A DNA stretch of 64,000 bases from Bordetella parapertussis (GTDB lineage Bacteria > Pseudomonadota > Gammaproteobacteria > Burkholderiales > Burkholderiaceae_B): contig CAMDFD010000009.1 in NCBI GenBank assembly GCA_945897365.1, positions 62,001-126,000 on the forward strand, written 5' to 3'. The translations under genes and the position numbers were made by a program. Below the pieces are notes generated by a model. That model was given only the letters and a program-made list of their open reading frames with translations. It ran no database searches and had not been told where the DNA came from. The first letter of the stretch is position 1, and the number at the start of each line of letters is the position of its first letter. This document shows, piece by piece, positions 9,676 through 19,777 of the stretch.

Positions 9676-11714
9676 TTGATACCAAAGATAATGTAGGTGA
9701 TCGCCGCCATCAGGCCGATGATCATCGCGAATGCATAATGGTAGATAAACCCAGTCTGCAAGCGTCGGGTGACTGCCGCAATCGCGCCAACCACCTTTGC
9801 CGAACCATTCACCAGAAAACCATCGATCAAACCACGATCGGCACGTTGCCAGAGACCCTGACCCAACACGCGAGAACCACGCGCAATGACTTGCTCATAG
9901 AACCAGTCAAAAAAGTACTTGTTTTCCAGAATGCAATTGATGAACTTGAGCTTGCTCTGTATCGCCGCAGGTACTTTCGGATTAATCAAGTAGCAGTACC
10001 AGGCCACGACAGCACCCGCGATCATGAGCCAGAACGGGACCGTCACGAAAGCATGCAGACCGTAGGCGAGCCAACCATGCCAGGTTTTAGCAACCGTTGC
10101 CATAGCGGGGTGCTGCGCCAACACAACGATCGTGTCTTTGAAGTAACCACCAAAGAGCAGCGCATCGCACAACCATGCTCCGGCAACCACAGAAGGAATC
10201 GCCAGCAGAACGAGTGGCAAGGTCACGACCCACGGAGATTCGTGCGGGACACCACCATGATACCCATGCGCATCGGCGTGATCATCATGACCGTGGGCAG
10301 CATGCCCTGCGTGTGCGGCGTGGTCATGCCCTCCAGAGGTATCAAAGCGTTCTTTGCCGTGGAACACCAAGAAATAAACTCGGAACGAATACAGGGAAGT
10401 CACAAACACACCGATCAAGACTGCATATTGTGCAAAAGTAGAGCCCCAAACTGTCGAAGCCGCAGCCGCTTCGATAATGTGTTCTTTGGAGTAGAAGCCA
10501 GAAAAGAAGGGGGTACCGACAAGCGCCAAGGTACCAATCAAGAACGTGATCCACGTAATCGGCATGTACTTGCGCAGACCGCCCATATTGCGGATATCTT
10601 GATCATGATGCATCCCGATGATGACCGAGCCCGCCCCCAAGAACAGCAGCGCCTTGAAAAATGCGTGCGTCATGAGGTGGAAAATCGCAACCGAATATGC
10701 AGAGGCGCCCAGAGCGACCGTCATATAACCCAACTGCGAGAGCGTGGAATACGCCACGACACGTTTGATATCGTTTTGAATGATACCCAGGATGCCTAAG
10801 AACAGCGCACCAATCGCACCGACGATGATAATCATCGACAAGGCCACATCCGACAGCTCAAACAGTGGTGAAAAGCGTGCCACCATAAAGATACCAGCAG
10901 TCACCATGGTCGCCGCGTGAATCAACGCGGAAATCGGTGTAGGACCTTCCATGGAGTCAGGCAACCATGCGTGTAGAGGCACCTGCGCGGACTTACCCAT
11001 CGCGCCAATGAACAGGCAGACACAAGCCACCGTCAGCAACATCCAGTCCGTGCCAGGCAAGGTGTTCTTTGCTAGATCATCGGCCTGTTTAAAGAGGTCG
11101 CCGTAGTGCATCGTGCCAGCATAAGCAAACAGCAGAGCAATGCCCAAGACAAAACCGAAGTCACCCACTCGATTCACCAAGAAGGCCTTCATGTTTGCGA
11201 AAATCGCAGTAGGTTTTGTGTACCAAAAGCCAATCAACAAATAAGACACTAAGCCTACAGCTTCCCAACCGAAGAACAGCTGCACCATATTGTTGGCCAT
11301 CACCAGCATCAGCATGGAGAAGGTGAACAAAGAAATGTAGGAGAAGAATCTCTGGTAGCCAGGGTCTTCTGACATATAACCGATCGTATAGATATGCACC
11401 ATGAGCGAGACCGAAGTCACAACCACCATCATGAGTGCTGACAACGGGTCAATCAAAAAGCCGATTTCAAGCTTGGCCTGACCGAGCATCATCCAAGTGT
11501 AGACGGTGCCGTCGTAACGCAAACCGTTGAGCACATCCAAGAGCACCAGCACCGAACCCACAGCGGAGAAAGCGACAAGTGCGATGGTGATCATGTGGGA
11601 AGTGCGTCGGCCCACTTGACGGCCGAGAAACCCTGTCCCGAACAGACCCGCCAACACAGCGCCCAGCAAAGGAGCCAGCGCGATGGCTAAATAGAGATTA
11701 GGTGAGCTAAACAT
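9672..11714 (-). CDS. nuoL: NADH-quinone oxidoreductase subunit L
   Basis: The distal antiporter-like subunit, whose long C-terminal lateral helix clamps the membrane arm. The 680-residue length is normal. The channel segments SAQVPLHAWLPDSMEGPTP (in two parts) and AYSTLSQLGYM are present. Residues about 461-488 form a histidine-rich loop (more than ten His mixed with Asp, Gly and Ala), which could bind metal ions; such a loop is variable in the family and is not part of the proton path. Confidence 0.97.
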   Translation of the reverse strand: MFSSPNLYLAIALAPLLGAVLAGLFGTGFLGRQVGRRTSHMITIALVAFSAVGSVLVLLDVLNGLRYDGTVYTWMMLGQAKLEIGFLIDPLSALMMVVVTSVSLMVHIYTIGYMSEDPGYQRFFSYISLFTFSMLMLVMANNMVQLFFGWEAVGLVSYLLIGFWYTKPTAIFANMKAFLVNRVGDFGFVLGIALLFAYAGTMHYGDLFKQADDLAKNTLPGTDWMLLTVACVCLFIGAMGKSAQVPLHAWLPDSMEGPTPISALIHAATMVTAGIFMVARFSPLFELSDVALSMIIIVGAIGALFLGILGIIQNDIKRVVAYSTLSQLGYMTVALGASAYSVAIFHLMTHAFFKALLFLGAGSVIIGMHHDQDIRNMGGLRKYMPITWITFLIGTLALVGTPFFSGFYSKEHIIEAAAASTVWGSTFAQYAVLIGVFVTSLYSFRVYFLVFHGKERFDTSGGHDHAAHAGHAAHGHDDHADAHGYHGGVPHESPWVVTLPLVLLAIPSVVAGAWLCDALLFGGYFKDTIVVLAQHPAMATVAKTWHGWLAYGLHAFVTVPFWLMIAGAVVAWYCYLINPKVPAAIQSKLKFINCILENKYFFDWFYEQVIARGSRVLGQGLWQRADRGLIDGFLVNGSAKVVGAIAAVTRRLQTGFIYHYAFAMIIGLMAAITYIIFGIK

Positions 11715-11731
11715 ATTCTTCTATATCCCGA

Positions 11732-12043
11732 TTAGCCCTTTAGGCGGTCAAGTTCGTCAACATTGATTGTGTTGAGATTGCGGAACAGCAATACCAAGAT
11801 TGCCAAACCAATCGCAGCCTCGGCTGCAGCCACCGTCAGGATGAAAAACACAAAGACCTGGCCCGCTTCGTCGCCCATCCAAGTGGAAAACGCAACGAAA
11901 TTCATATTGACCGCCAATAACATCAGCTCAACCGACATCAATAGGACAATCAAATTGCGACGGTTTAAAAAGATTCCGAATACGCCAATGGCAAACAGAA
12001 TGGCGCCCAGCACCAAAAAATGGGGCAATGTCAACGTCATCAT
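11732..12043 (-). CDS. nuoK: NADH-quinone oxidoreductase subunit K
   Basis: Small three-helix membrane subunit (103 residues) that carries conserved membrane Glu residues of the proton path; here Glu lies in the SVELMLLAVN segment and in AAAEAAIGLA. Its start overlaps the nuoJ stop by four bases, so translation of J and K is probably coupled. Confidence 0.97.
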   Translation of the reverse strand: MMTLTLPHFLVLGAILFAIGVFGIFLNRRNLIVLLMSVELMLLAVNMNFVAFSTWMGDEAGQVFVFFILTVAAAEAAIGLAILVLLFRNLNTINVDELDRLKG

Positions 12044-12657
12044 GCTTTGTCTCCCGATTGAGCGTTGACGGCTTCCTGACTGGGTAGGTCAACGAGCCGA
12101 ACGCGATCGGCCGCACGGACTCGCACAGCGGCGGCGGGATCGTTGTATTTCACATCGCGGCGCTTACGCAAGGTCAGGGAAATCGCGGCGATCATCCCGA
12201 CCAACAGCAAGACAGCGCCGACTTCAACGGCGTAGGCATACTCGGTATACATCAACTCTCCAAGCGCACGTGAGTTGTTGTAATCATCGCCCATTTCTGC
12301 AGCAGGTCCGACCTGACCCCAGGAGGTCGCGAGAACAAAAGACATCTCGACCACCATAATCAAGCCAACAATCAAACCCATCGGCAAGTATGTTTTGATC
12401 TGCGTACGCAACTCTTCCATTTTGACGTCAAGCATCATCACGACAAACAGGAACAACACCATCACCGCACCGACATAGACAAGCACGAGCAACAGTCCGA
12501 GAAACTCGGCACCCAGCAACATCCAGATCATCGCGGCATTGGCAAAAGCCAAAATCAAATGCAAGACAGCTGTCACTGGGCTTGAGGCCGTGATGACACG
12601 AAACGCCGCAATCACCAAGATAATCGCCAGGACATAGAACAAAATAGTAATAAACAT
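12040..12657 (-). CDS. nuoJ: NADH-quinone oxidoreductase subunit J
   Basis: Membrane subunit of complex I with five hydrophobic segments; the AEFLGLLLVLVYVGAVMVLF region (exactly the conserved third helix) is clear. At 205 residues it has the usual length, with a charged hydrophilic tail after about residue 165. It lies 21 bases after nuoI and overlaps nuoK. Confidence 0.97.
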   Translation of the reverse strand: MFITILFYVLAIILVIAAFRVITASSPVTAVLHLILAFANAAMIWMLLGAEFLGLLLVLVYVGAVMVLFLFVVMMLDVKMEELRTQIKTYLPMGLIVGLIMVVEMSFVLATSWGQVGPAAEMGDDYNNSRALGELMYTEYAYAVEVGAVLLLVGMIAAISLTLRKRRDVKYNDPAAAVRVRAADRVRLVDLPSQEAVNAQSGDKA

Positions 12658-12678
12658 GATTTCTTTTAGCCTCGGCGA

Positions 12679-13167
12679 TCAACGATAAGGCGCATCGATG
12701 GCGCGATTACGGGCGATTTCGTCTTCGTAACGATCTCCCACTGCCAACAACATGTCTTTGGTAAAGTACAAGTCACCACGCTTCTCGCCGTGGTACTCAT
12801 GAATGTGTGTTTCAACAATCGAATCAACCGGACAGCTTTCTTCGCAAAAGCCACAGAAAATACACTTGGTCAGATCGATGTCGTAGCGTGTCGTGCGACG
12901 CGTACCGTCCTCGCGCATCTCCGACTCAATCGTAATCGCCATCGCGGGACACACCGCCTCGCACAGTTTGCAGGCAATACAGCGCTCTTCGCCATTGGGG
13001 TAACGACGCAGCGCATGCAGCCCACGGAAACGTGGAGACATCGGAGTCTTTTCCTGTGGATAACGCAAGGTAATCTTGCGCTTGAAAAAATACTTGCCGG
13101 TCAACTTCATGCCCTTGAGTAACTCAAGCAGCAAGAGGCTACCGAAAAAATCCTTGATCGCTTCCAT
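12679..13167 (-). CDS. nuoI: NADH-quinone oxidoreductase subunit I (two 4Fe-4S)
   Basis: Ferredoxin-like subunit that carries electrons through clusters N6a and N6b. Both motifs are present: CIACKLCEAVCP and CIFCGFCEESCP. From the ATG at 13167 the product is 162 residues, the usual length in Burkholderiales; a longer reading to 13260 would run back into nuoH and is unlikely. It starts 38 bases after the nuoH stop. Confidence 0.97.
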   Translation of the reverse strand: MEAIKDFFGSLLLLELLKGMKLTGKYFFKRKITLRYPQEKTPMSPRFRGLHALRRYPNGEERCIACKLCEAVCPAMAITIESEMREDGTRRTTRYDIDLTKCIFCGFCEESCPVDSIVETHIHEYHGEKRGDLYFTKDMLLAVGDRYEDEIARNRAIDAPYR

Positions 13168-13205
13168 AAATGCCTTATTTGCCGTCTTATCGCGCCGAAT
13201 CGCGT

Positions 13206-14279
13206 TCAGTTCCAGATGTTCCAAGGTGTTTGCATCCAGATCGCCACCACGACCAGCCACACACCCGTCAGAGGGATAAAAATTTTCCAGCCCAAACGCA
13301 TAATTTGGTCATAGCGGTAACGCGGAAATGAAGCGCGGAACCAGATAAACAGGGATACGACACAGAAGGTCTTGAGACCGAGCCAAATCCAACCAGGGAT
13401 CCAAGTCAAGGGCGCGTACTCAACCGGAGCAGCCCATCCACCGAGGAACATGATGGCCGCCATGCAGGACAAGAAAATCATGTTGGCATATTCGCCCAGG
13501 AAAAACAGCGCGAAGGCCATGCCCGAGTACTCAACCATGTGACCCGCAACAATCTCTGACTCACCTTCGACCACATCGAAGGGGTGTCGGTTGGTTTCAG
13601 CGACTGCCGAGATCACATAAATCACGAACAAGGGGAACAGGGGCAACCAGTTCCAGGACATGAAATTCACGCCCATATCCGCAAACCAACCGCGTGTCTG
13701 AACATTGACGATTTCCGTCATATTCAAGCTACCCGACACGAGCAACACCGTCACGAGCACAAAACCAATCGCGAGTTCATACGACAGCATTTGGGCCGAT
13801 GCACGCATCGCCGCCAGAAAAGCGTATTTAGAGTTGGATGCCCAGCCTGCAACGATCACACCGTAGACACCAATCGAGGTGATCGCCATCACATACATCA
13901 GACCAGCATTGACATCCGCCAAGACGAGCTCGGGACCAAACGGAATCACCGCCCAGGCTGCCAAGGCAGGCATGAGTGTCACGACGGGTGCCAAGATAAA
14001 CAGAATCTTATTCGCCTGACTCGGCACGACCACTTCTTTGGTCAGCAGCTTGAAGACGTCGGCGAAAGGCTGCAGTAAACCGCGAAAACCGACGCGGTTA
14101 GGTCCAAGACGCGTGTGCATAAAGCCAATCATCTTGCGTTCCCAATACGTCAGATAAGCCACGCACAAAATAATCGGCACAGCGATCACCAGGATCTTGA
14201 CGAGCGTCCAGACCACGTACCAGGGTGTTGCACCAATCAAGTCTGAACCGAAAGTTTCAAGGACGTTTAGCCACTCCAT
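13206..14279 (-). CDS. nuoH: NADH-quinone oxidoreductase subunit H
   Basis: Membrane subunit that forms much of the quinone-binding chamber together with NuoB and NuoD. 357 residues with about eight to nine helices. The family segments ERKMIGFMHTRLGPNRVGF and AETNRHPFDVVEGESE (loop lining the quinone site) are intact. Its ATG overlaps the nuoG stop by one base (TGATG). Confidence 0.97.
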   Translation of the reverse strand: MEWLNVLETFGSDLIGATPWYVVWTLVKILVIAVPIILCVAYLTYWERKMIGFMHTRLGPNRVGFRGLLQPFADVFKLLTKEVVVPSQANKILFILAPVVTLMPALAAWAVIPFGPELVLADVNAGLMYVMAITSIGVYGVIVAGWASNSKYAFLAAMRASAQMLSYELAIGFVLVTVLLVSGSLNMTEIVNVQTRGWFADMGVNFMSWNWLPLFPLFVIYVISAVAETNRHPFDVVEGESEIVAGHMVEYSGMAFALFFLGEYANMIFLSCMAAIMFLGGWAAPVEYAPLTWIPGWIWLGLKTFCVVSLFIWFRASFPRYRYDQIMRLGWKIFIPLTGVWLVVVAIWMQTPWNIWN

Positions 14280-16606
14280 CAGGCACGCTCCACTTGCAGT
14301 TGACCGAAAGCACTACCCAAGGCGGCCGTTTGATCAAACGCAGCAGCGATACGCACCGCACCAGGCACCAGCGTGTTATCCAGTTCAGCCGACAAACTCA
14401 CCTGCCCTGTCGATGATTTGACACGCACGTGATCGCCAGCATTGACGCCCAAGCTATCAAGCGTTTGCTGATGCATTCTTGCAACCGGTGCACGCGAGGC
14501 CGCTGTGGCCTGCAACGCAGGCGCGCGACGGACCATGGCATCGCTGCGATAGATCGGCACGTCTGTGACGCGCTGCAAACCTTGCGTCGACATAGGACTC
14601 AGACCAGGCTCAGCCTGAAGCTGATTAGACAAGCGTCCTTGCGTCCCATCAGCCATGACGGCATCGCGAACCGTTTCCGAGGACTCATCATCAAAACCAG
14701 CCAAATGCAGCACATTACCCAAAACACGCAATACTTTCCAAGCGGGGCGGCTTTGCCCACGAGGCGATGCCGTACCCTTAAAGCTTTGTGCCGTGCCTTG
14801 CGCATTGACAAAAGTACCCGAGGTCTCTGTAAACGGCGCAATCGGCAACATCACGTTCGCCCACTCGCGCGCACCAGAGGCATAAGGCGTCAAGGCAACA
14901 ACGAACTCAGCAGATTTCAGCGTAGCCATCGCCTGGGCTCCATTGTCGGCATCCAGTAATGGCTCGGCATGCAAAACAATGTAGGCCTTGAGTGGTTGGG
15001 ACAACATCGCTGTTGCACCTTTGCCGCCCTTAACAGGAACTGCGCCTGCAAGATAGCCGCCCACCGTATTCGCGCCTGAAGTCAGGAAACCAAACTTAGC
15101 CCCTGATAACTGGGCAATCAGCTGAGCATTTGCCGCAATCATCGTTGCTGTCGGTGCATTCACCGCCGAATTACCCAACAAAATCGCCACTCGTTCACCG
15201 CTCGCGAGACTTTGAGCAATCGTTTGAGCGACGGCATCAGGCTCAACAGCGGACAAAGACGCAGGGACTGCTTGTGCTTTGAGCTTGGCGAGCGCCACCG
15301 CAACTTGAGCGACCCTGTGCGCCAAGGCATCGGGTAATACCGTCGCCCGCGCAGTCAGCTTGAGCAACGGATCATCGCCAGCAATGTCAATCAAGGAAAT
15401 CTGTGTGCCGCGCTTAGCAGACTGACGCAAACGTTGCGCCATCAAAGGATGATCTTTGCGCAAGAACGAGCCAATCACAAGCACCCGATCCAAGGTATCA
15501 AGTTCGGCAACAGGGAAACCCAACCACGGAGCTCCTGTCAGGGCCGAATCCATTGAGGCATCGGTCTGACGCAGACGGAAATCAATATTCTCTGATCCCA
15601 GTCCGCGGGTCACGCGGCCCAACAAGGCAAGCTCTTCGAGGGTTGAATATTCGCTCGCCAACGCACCAATCTGCGCACTACCCGAGGCATCGCGCACATC
15701 CATCAACCCATGAGCGACGACCTGAAGCGCATCAGACCAGGTGGCTTCTTTCCACAAACCATCCTCGCCCTTGATCATCGGAACCGTCAAGCGATCCTCG
15801 TTCAGTCCCTCGTAGGAAAAACGATCGCGATCACTAATCCAGCATTCATTCAACGCATCGTTTTCAAATGGCACGACGCGAATCACCTCCTCGCCCTTGA
15901 CCTGCACAACGAGATTGGCGCCCATGCTGTCATGAGGCGAAACCGAACGACGACGCGCCAGCTCCCAAGTACGCGCCTGATAACGGAAAGGCTTGGAGGT
16001 CAACGCACCAACCGGGCACAAATCAATCATATTGCCCGACAGCTCGGAGTCAACGGAGCGACCCACAAACGTTGTGATTTCAGAATGCTCGCCACGCCCG
16101 ACCATGCCGAGCTCCATGATGCCTGCAACTTCCTGACCAAAGCGAACGCAACGCGTGCAATGAATACAGCGGGACATTTCCTCGGCGGAAACGAGTGGAC
16201 CGAGCTCTTTGTGAAAAACAACACGCTTTTCTTCGTTGTAGCGGGAGCTCGAACCACCGTAACCAACAGCCAAGTCCTGCAACTGACATTCGCCACCCTG
16301 ATCACAGATCGGGCAATCCAAGGGGTGGTTAATAAGCAAAAATTCCATCACGCTCTTTTGAGCGGCTACAGCGCGCTCTGAGCAAGTATGGACCACCATG
16401 CCATTCGTTGCGGGTGTTGCGCACGCAGGCATGGCCTTAGGTGCTTTCTCAACCTCAACCAGACACATGCGACAGTTCGCTGCAATGGATAATTTCTTGT
16501 GATAGCAAAAATGCGGCACATACACACCGAGCTTATGCGCGGCGTGCATGACCATGCTGCCTTCTTGCACTTCGACTTTCTTGCCGTCGATGGTTAACTC
16601 AACCAT
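14279..16606 (-). CDS. nuoG: NADH-quinone oxidoreductase subunit G
   Basis: Large peripheral-arm subunit. The N-terminal 2Fe-2S ferredoxin domain has Cys at 34, 45, 48 and 62; a His-Cys cluster motif and the CIHCTRC 4Fe-4S motif follow, then a molybdopterin-oxidoreductase-like domain that lacks cofactor function in complex I. 775 residues, which fits betaproteobacterial NuoG (shorter than the E. coli form). It begins 15 bases after nuoF. Confidence 0.96.
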   Translation of the reverse strand: MVELTIDGKKVEVQEGSMVMHAAHKLGVYVPHFCYHKKLSIAANCRMCLVEVEKAPKAMPACATPATNGMVVHTCSERAVAAQKSVMEFLLINHPLDCPICDQGGECQLQDLAVGYGGSSSRYNEEKRVVFHKELGPLVSAEEMSRCIHCTRCVRFGQEVAGIMELGMVGRGEHSEITTFVGRSVDSELSGNMIDLCPVGALTSKPFRYQARTWELARRRSVSPHDSMGANLVVQVKGEEVIRVVPFENDALNECWISDRDRFSYEGLNEDRLTVPMIKGEDGLWKEATWSDALQVVAHGLMDVRDASGSAQIGALASEYSTLEELALLGRVTRGLGSENIDFRLRQTDASMDSALTGAPWLGFPVAELDTLDRVLVIGSFLRKDHPLMAQRLRQSAKRGTQISLIDIAGDDPLLKLTARATVLPDALAHRVAQVAVALAKLKAQAVPASLSAVEPDAVAQTIAQSLASGERVAILLGNSAVNAPTATMIAANAQLIAQLSGAKFGFLTSGANTVGGYLAGAVPVKGGKGATAMLSQPLKAYIVLHAEPLLDADNGAQAMATLKSAEFVVALTPYASGAREWANVMLPIAPFTETSGTFVNAQGTAQSFKGTASPRGQSRPAWKVLRVLGNVLHLAGFDDESSETVRDAVMADGTQGRLSNQLQAEPGLSPMSTQGLQRVTDVPIYRSDAMVRRAPALQATAASRAPVARMHQQTLDSLGVNAGDHVRVKSSTGQVSLSAELDNTLVPGAVRIAAAFDQTAALGSAFGQLQVERA

Positions 16607-16621
16607 AACTTTGTCCAGACC

Positions 16622-17977
16622 TTAGAGATAGGGGGCTACGACACATCGCTTATGCTCGATGTGGTGTGCAAATTCGTCGCGATAATGCTTTAGGAAACCA
16701 CGTACTGGCATCGCGGCAGCATCACCCAGGGCACAAATCGTGCGACCCATGATGTTGCCTGCGACCGAATCCAGCAAATCGAGGTCTTCAGGGCGACCCT
16801 GACCGTGCTCGATACGATTGACCATGCGGTAGAGCCAACCCGTACCTTCACGGCAAGGGGTGCACTGACCACAGCTTTCTTCGAAATAAAAATAAGACAG
16901 ACGCAAGAGTGACTTGACCATACAGCGCGTGTCATTCATCACGATCACAGCGCCTGAGCCTAGCATCGAGCCGGCTTTGGCGATGGCGTCGTAATCCATC
17001 GTCGTGTCCATCATGATGCTGCCGGGAATCACCGGCGCGCTCGAACCACCAGGAATTACGGCCTTCAGCGTTGAACCACCTCGCATGCCACCTGCAAGTT
17101 CGAGCAGCTTGGAAAAAGGTGTACCCAGCGGGATTTCATAATTACCTGGACGCTCGACGTCACCGGTGATCGAAAAGAGCTTGGTACCACCATTGTTGGG
17201 CTTGCCAACTTCGAGATAAGCCTGTCCACCATTACGAATAATCCATGGCACGGCGGCAAAGGTCTCGGTGTTGTTAATCGTGGTGGGCTTGCCGTAGAGA
17301 CCAAAACTGGCTGGAAATGGGGGCTTGAAGCGTGGTTGACCTTTTTTGCCTTCGAGAGACTCAAGCAACGCGGTTTCTTCGCCACAAATGTAGGCGCCAT
17401 AACCATGAAAAGCATGGAGCTGGAAATTAAAAGCCGAACCTAGAATGTTGTCACCCAGAAAGCCAGCCTGACGTGCCTCATCCAAAGCATCCTCGAAACG
17501 CTTATAGACTTCGAAGATCTCGCCATGAATGTAGTTGTAACCAACGGAAATTCCCATGGCGTAGGCGGCGATCGCCATGCCCTCAATCACGATGTGCGGA
17601 TTGAGTCGGAGGATGTCACGGTCTTTGAACGTGCCGGGTTCGCCTTCATCTGAGTTACAGACGAGATATTTTTGACCAGGAAAGCTGCGGGGCATAAAGC
17701 TCCACTTGAGTCCAGTCGGAAATCCCGCACCACCGCGACCGCGCAAACCAGAGGCCTTGACCTCAGCGATCACATCCTCTTGGCTCATGCCTTGGGTCAA
17801 AATCTTGCGCAAGGCTTCGTAGCCTCCACGCTTGACGTAATCTGCGAGGCTCCAGTTTTTGCCATCGAGATCGGCCATGATCTGCGCACCCAGATGGCGA
17901 CCATGAAGTCCCATCGAATCTATGCCGGGCGCGGCATCGAGGCCTTGCGAGTACTTGGACAAAATTGCGGCGCTCAT
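16622..17977 (-). CDS. nuoF: NADH-quinone oxidoreductase subunit F
   Basis: NADH-binding subunit that holds FMN and cluster N3. The glycine-rich FMN/NADH site is seen as GLRGRGGAGFPTGLKW, and the cluster ligands as ESCGQCTPCREGT, with the fourth Cys further on in TICALGDAA. 451 residues, normal length. Its start overlaps the nuoE stop by four bases. Confidence 0.97.
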   Translation of the reverse strand: MSAAILSKYSQGLDAAPGIDSMGLHGRHLGAQIMADLDGKNWSLADYVKRGGYEALRKILTQGMSQEDVIAEVKASGLRGRGGAGFPTGLKWSFMPRSFPGQKYLVCNSDEGEPGTFKDRDILRLNPHIVIEGMAIAAYAMGISVGYNYIHGEIFEVYKRFEDALDEARQAGFLGDNILGSAFNFQLHAFHGYGAYICGEETALLESLEGKKGQPRFKPPFPASFGLYGKPTTINNTETFAAVPWIIRNGGQAYLEVGKPNNGGTKLFSITGDVERPGNYEIPLGTPFSKLLELAGGMRGGSTLKAVIPGGSSAPVIPGSIMMDTTMDYDAIAKAGSMLGSGAVIVMNDTRCMVKSLLRLSYFYFEESCGQCTPCREGTGWLYRMVNRIEHGQGRPEDLDLLDSVAGNIMGRTICALGDAAAMPVRGFLKHYRDEFAHHIEHKRCVVAPYL

Positions 17978-18474
17978 GCTGCACCTTCCTTGGCGGCTGC
18001 GGACAACTCGCTGATCATTGAGTCAATTTTTTCACGTTCCATGCGCACGCACATATGATTGTTGTTGACCAACAAAACCGGCGAGTCACCACAGGCACCC
18101 ATGCACTCACCTTCCATCAAGGTGAAGGCACCATCAGGCGTCGTTTCACGAAAACCAATACCGAGTTTCTTTTTCAGATAGTCGGCGGTCTTTTCGCCAT
18201 CACGTAACGCGCAAGGCAAATTGGTACAGACCGTGATTTTGAACTGACCGACAGGACGCACATTAAACATGTTGTAGAACGTTGCGTTTTCCTGCACAGC
18301 AATCGCAGGTTGTCCGAGATAGTCGGCTACATCCTGAATCACCTCAGGTGAGACCCAGCCCTTTTCTTCTTGGGCGATACCAAGAGACGCCATGATGGCA
18401 GATTGCTTTTGATCTGGCGGATACTTGGCGATCTCACGATCAATTCTTTTATAAGCCTGTTCTGAGAGCAGCAT
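17974..18474 (-). CDS. nuoE: NADH-quinone oxidoreductase subunit E
   Basis: Thioredoxin-fold subunit that carries the off-path 2Fe-2S cluster N1a. The ligands are visible as CTNLPC and, about 40 residues later, ECMGAC. 166 residues. It pairs with NuoF and NuoG in the NADH dehydrogenase module, and the E/F overlap fits coupled synthesis. Confidence 0.97.
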   Translation of the reverse strand: MLLSEQAYKRIDREIAKYPPDQKQSAIMASLGIAQEEKGWVSPEVIQDVADYLGQPAIAVQENATFYNMFNVRPVGQFKITVCTNLPCALRDGEKTADYLKKKLGIGFRETTPDGAFTLMEGECMGACGDSPVLLVNNNHMCVRMEREKIDSMISELSAAAKEGAA

Positions 18475-18518
18475 GATCTAAATCCGGTGGTAGCGAAGTC
18501 AAAACGCAGTTAAAACAA

Positions 18519-19775
18519 TCAGCGGTCAATCTCGCCAAAAACAATATCTTGAGTACCGATAATCGTGACGGCATCGGCAATCATGTGACCACGTGACATT
18601 TCGTCAAGCGCCTGCAGATGCACAAAACCTGGAGCACGAATCTTGAGTCGATAGGGCTTGTTGGCCCCGTCAGACACCATATAAATACCAAATTCACCTT
18701 TGGGATGCTCGACAGCGGCATAAGCCTCGCCTGCTGGAACATGAAAGCCTTCAGTAAAGAGTTTGAAATGGTGAATCAACTCTTCCATATTGGACTTCAT
18801 ACCCGTTCGGTGGGGTGGTGACACCTTGTGGTTGTCAATCATGACTGGGCCGGGATTGTTACGGAGCCACTGCACACACTGCGCGATGATGCGGTTGCTT
18901 TCTCGCATTTCAGCGATGCGCACCAAGTAACGGTCGTAAGAGTCACCATTGACACCGACAGGGATGTCAAACTGCATGCGATCGTACACCTCGTAAGGCT
19001 GCATCTTGCGCAAATCCCAAGCCACACCTGAGCCGCGCAGCATTGGACCCGTAAAGCCAAGTGCCTTGGCACGCTCAGGGCCCACTACACCAATGCCGAC
19101 CAAACGCTGTTTCCAGATACGGTTATCGGTCAATAAAGTCTCGTACTCATCCACACACGCTGGAAAGCGGTTGGTGAAATCCTCGATAAAGTCCAACAAT
19201 GAGCCCGAACGCGCATCGTTCATCGCCTTGAGATCTTTGGCGGAACGGTATTGGCTCGATTTACCATACTGAGGCATTGCATCGGGCAAGTCACGATAGA
19301 CGCCGCCAGGACGGTAATAAGCGGCATGCAAACGCGCACCTGACACGGCCTCGTAGCAGTCCATCAAGTCTTCGCGCTCGCGAAAAGCGTACAGAAATAC
19401 AGCCATCGCCCCCACATCAAGTGCGTGTGAGCCCAAAGACATCAGGTGATTGAGTAGGCGGGTAATTTCATCAAACATCACACGGATGTACTGAGCACGC
19501 AAGGGCACTGTCACGCCCATCATTTTTTCGATCGACATTACATAGGCGTGCTCGTTACACATCATCGACACATAATCGAGACGATCCATGTAAGGCAAAG
19601 CCTGAAGATATGTGCGGTGTTCTGCGAGCTTTTCAGTGCCACGATGCAACAAACCGATATGCGGATCGGCACGCTGGATGACCTCGCCATCTAGCTCAAG
19701 CACTAAACGCAACACGCCGTGTGCAGCAGGATGCTGTGGTCCAAAATTGAGTGTGTAGTTTTTAATTTCAGCCAT
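18519..19775 (-). CDS. nuoD: NADH-quinone oxidoreductase subunit D
   Basis: The 49-kDa-type subunit that forms the quinone site with NuoB. The FGPQHPAAHGVLR motif near the N-terminus and the final IVFGEIDR are characteristic. 418 residues, separate from NuoC (not the fused NuoCD of E. coli). It starts two bases after the nuoC stop. Confidence 0.97.
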   Translation of the reverse strand: MAEIKNYTLNFGPQHPAAHGVLRLVLELDGEVIQRADPHIGLLHRGTEKLAEHRTYLQALPYMDRLDYVSMMCNEHAYVMSIEKMMGVTVPLRAQYIRVMFDEITRLLNHLMSLGSHALDVGAMAVFLYAFREREDLMDCYEAVSGARLHAAYYRPGGVYRDLPDAMPQYGKSSQYRSAKDLKAMNDARSGSLLDFIEDFTNRFPACVDEYETLLTDNRIWKQRLVGIGVVGPERAKALGFTGPMLRGSGVAWDLRKMQPYEVYDRMQFDIPVGVNGDSYDRYLVRIAEMRESNRIIAQCVQWLRNNPGPVMIDNHKVSPPHRTGMKSNMEELIHHFKLFTEGFHVPAGEAYAAVEHPKGEFGIYMVSDGANKPYRLKIRAPGFVHLQALDEMSRGHMIADAVTIIGTQDIVFGEIDR

Positions 19776-19777
19776 GA

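Noticed and set aside
9738..10799. Long plus-strand frame of 353 codons opposite nuoL
   Set aside because: Antisense shadow of the well-supported nuoL gene, with composition set by its codons.
15710..16381. Plus-strand frame of 223 codons opposite nuoG
   Set aside because: Shadow of the iron-sulfur region of nuoG; no independent support.
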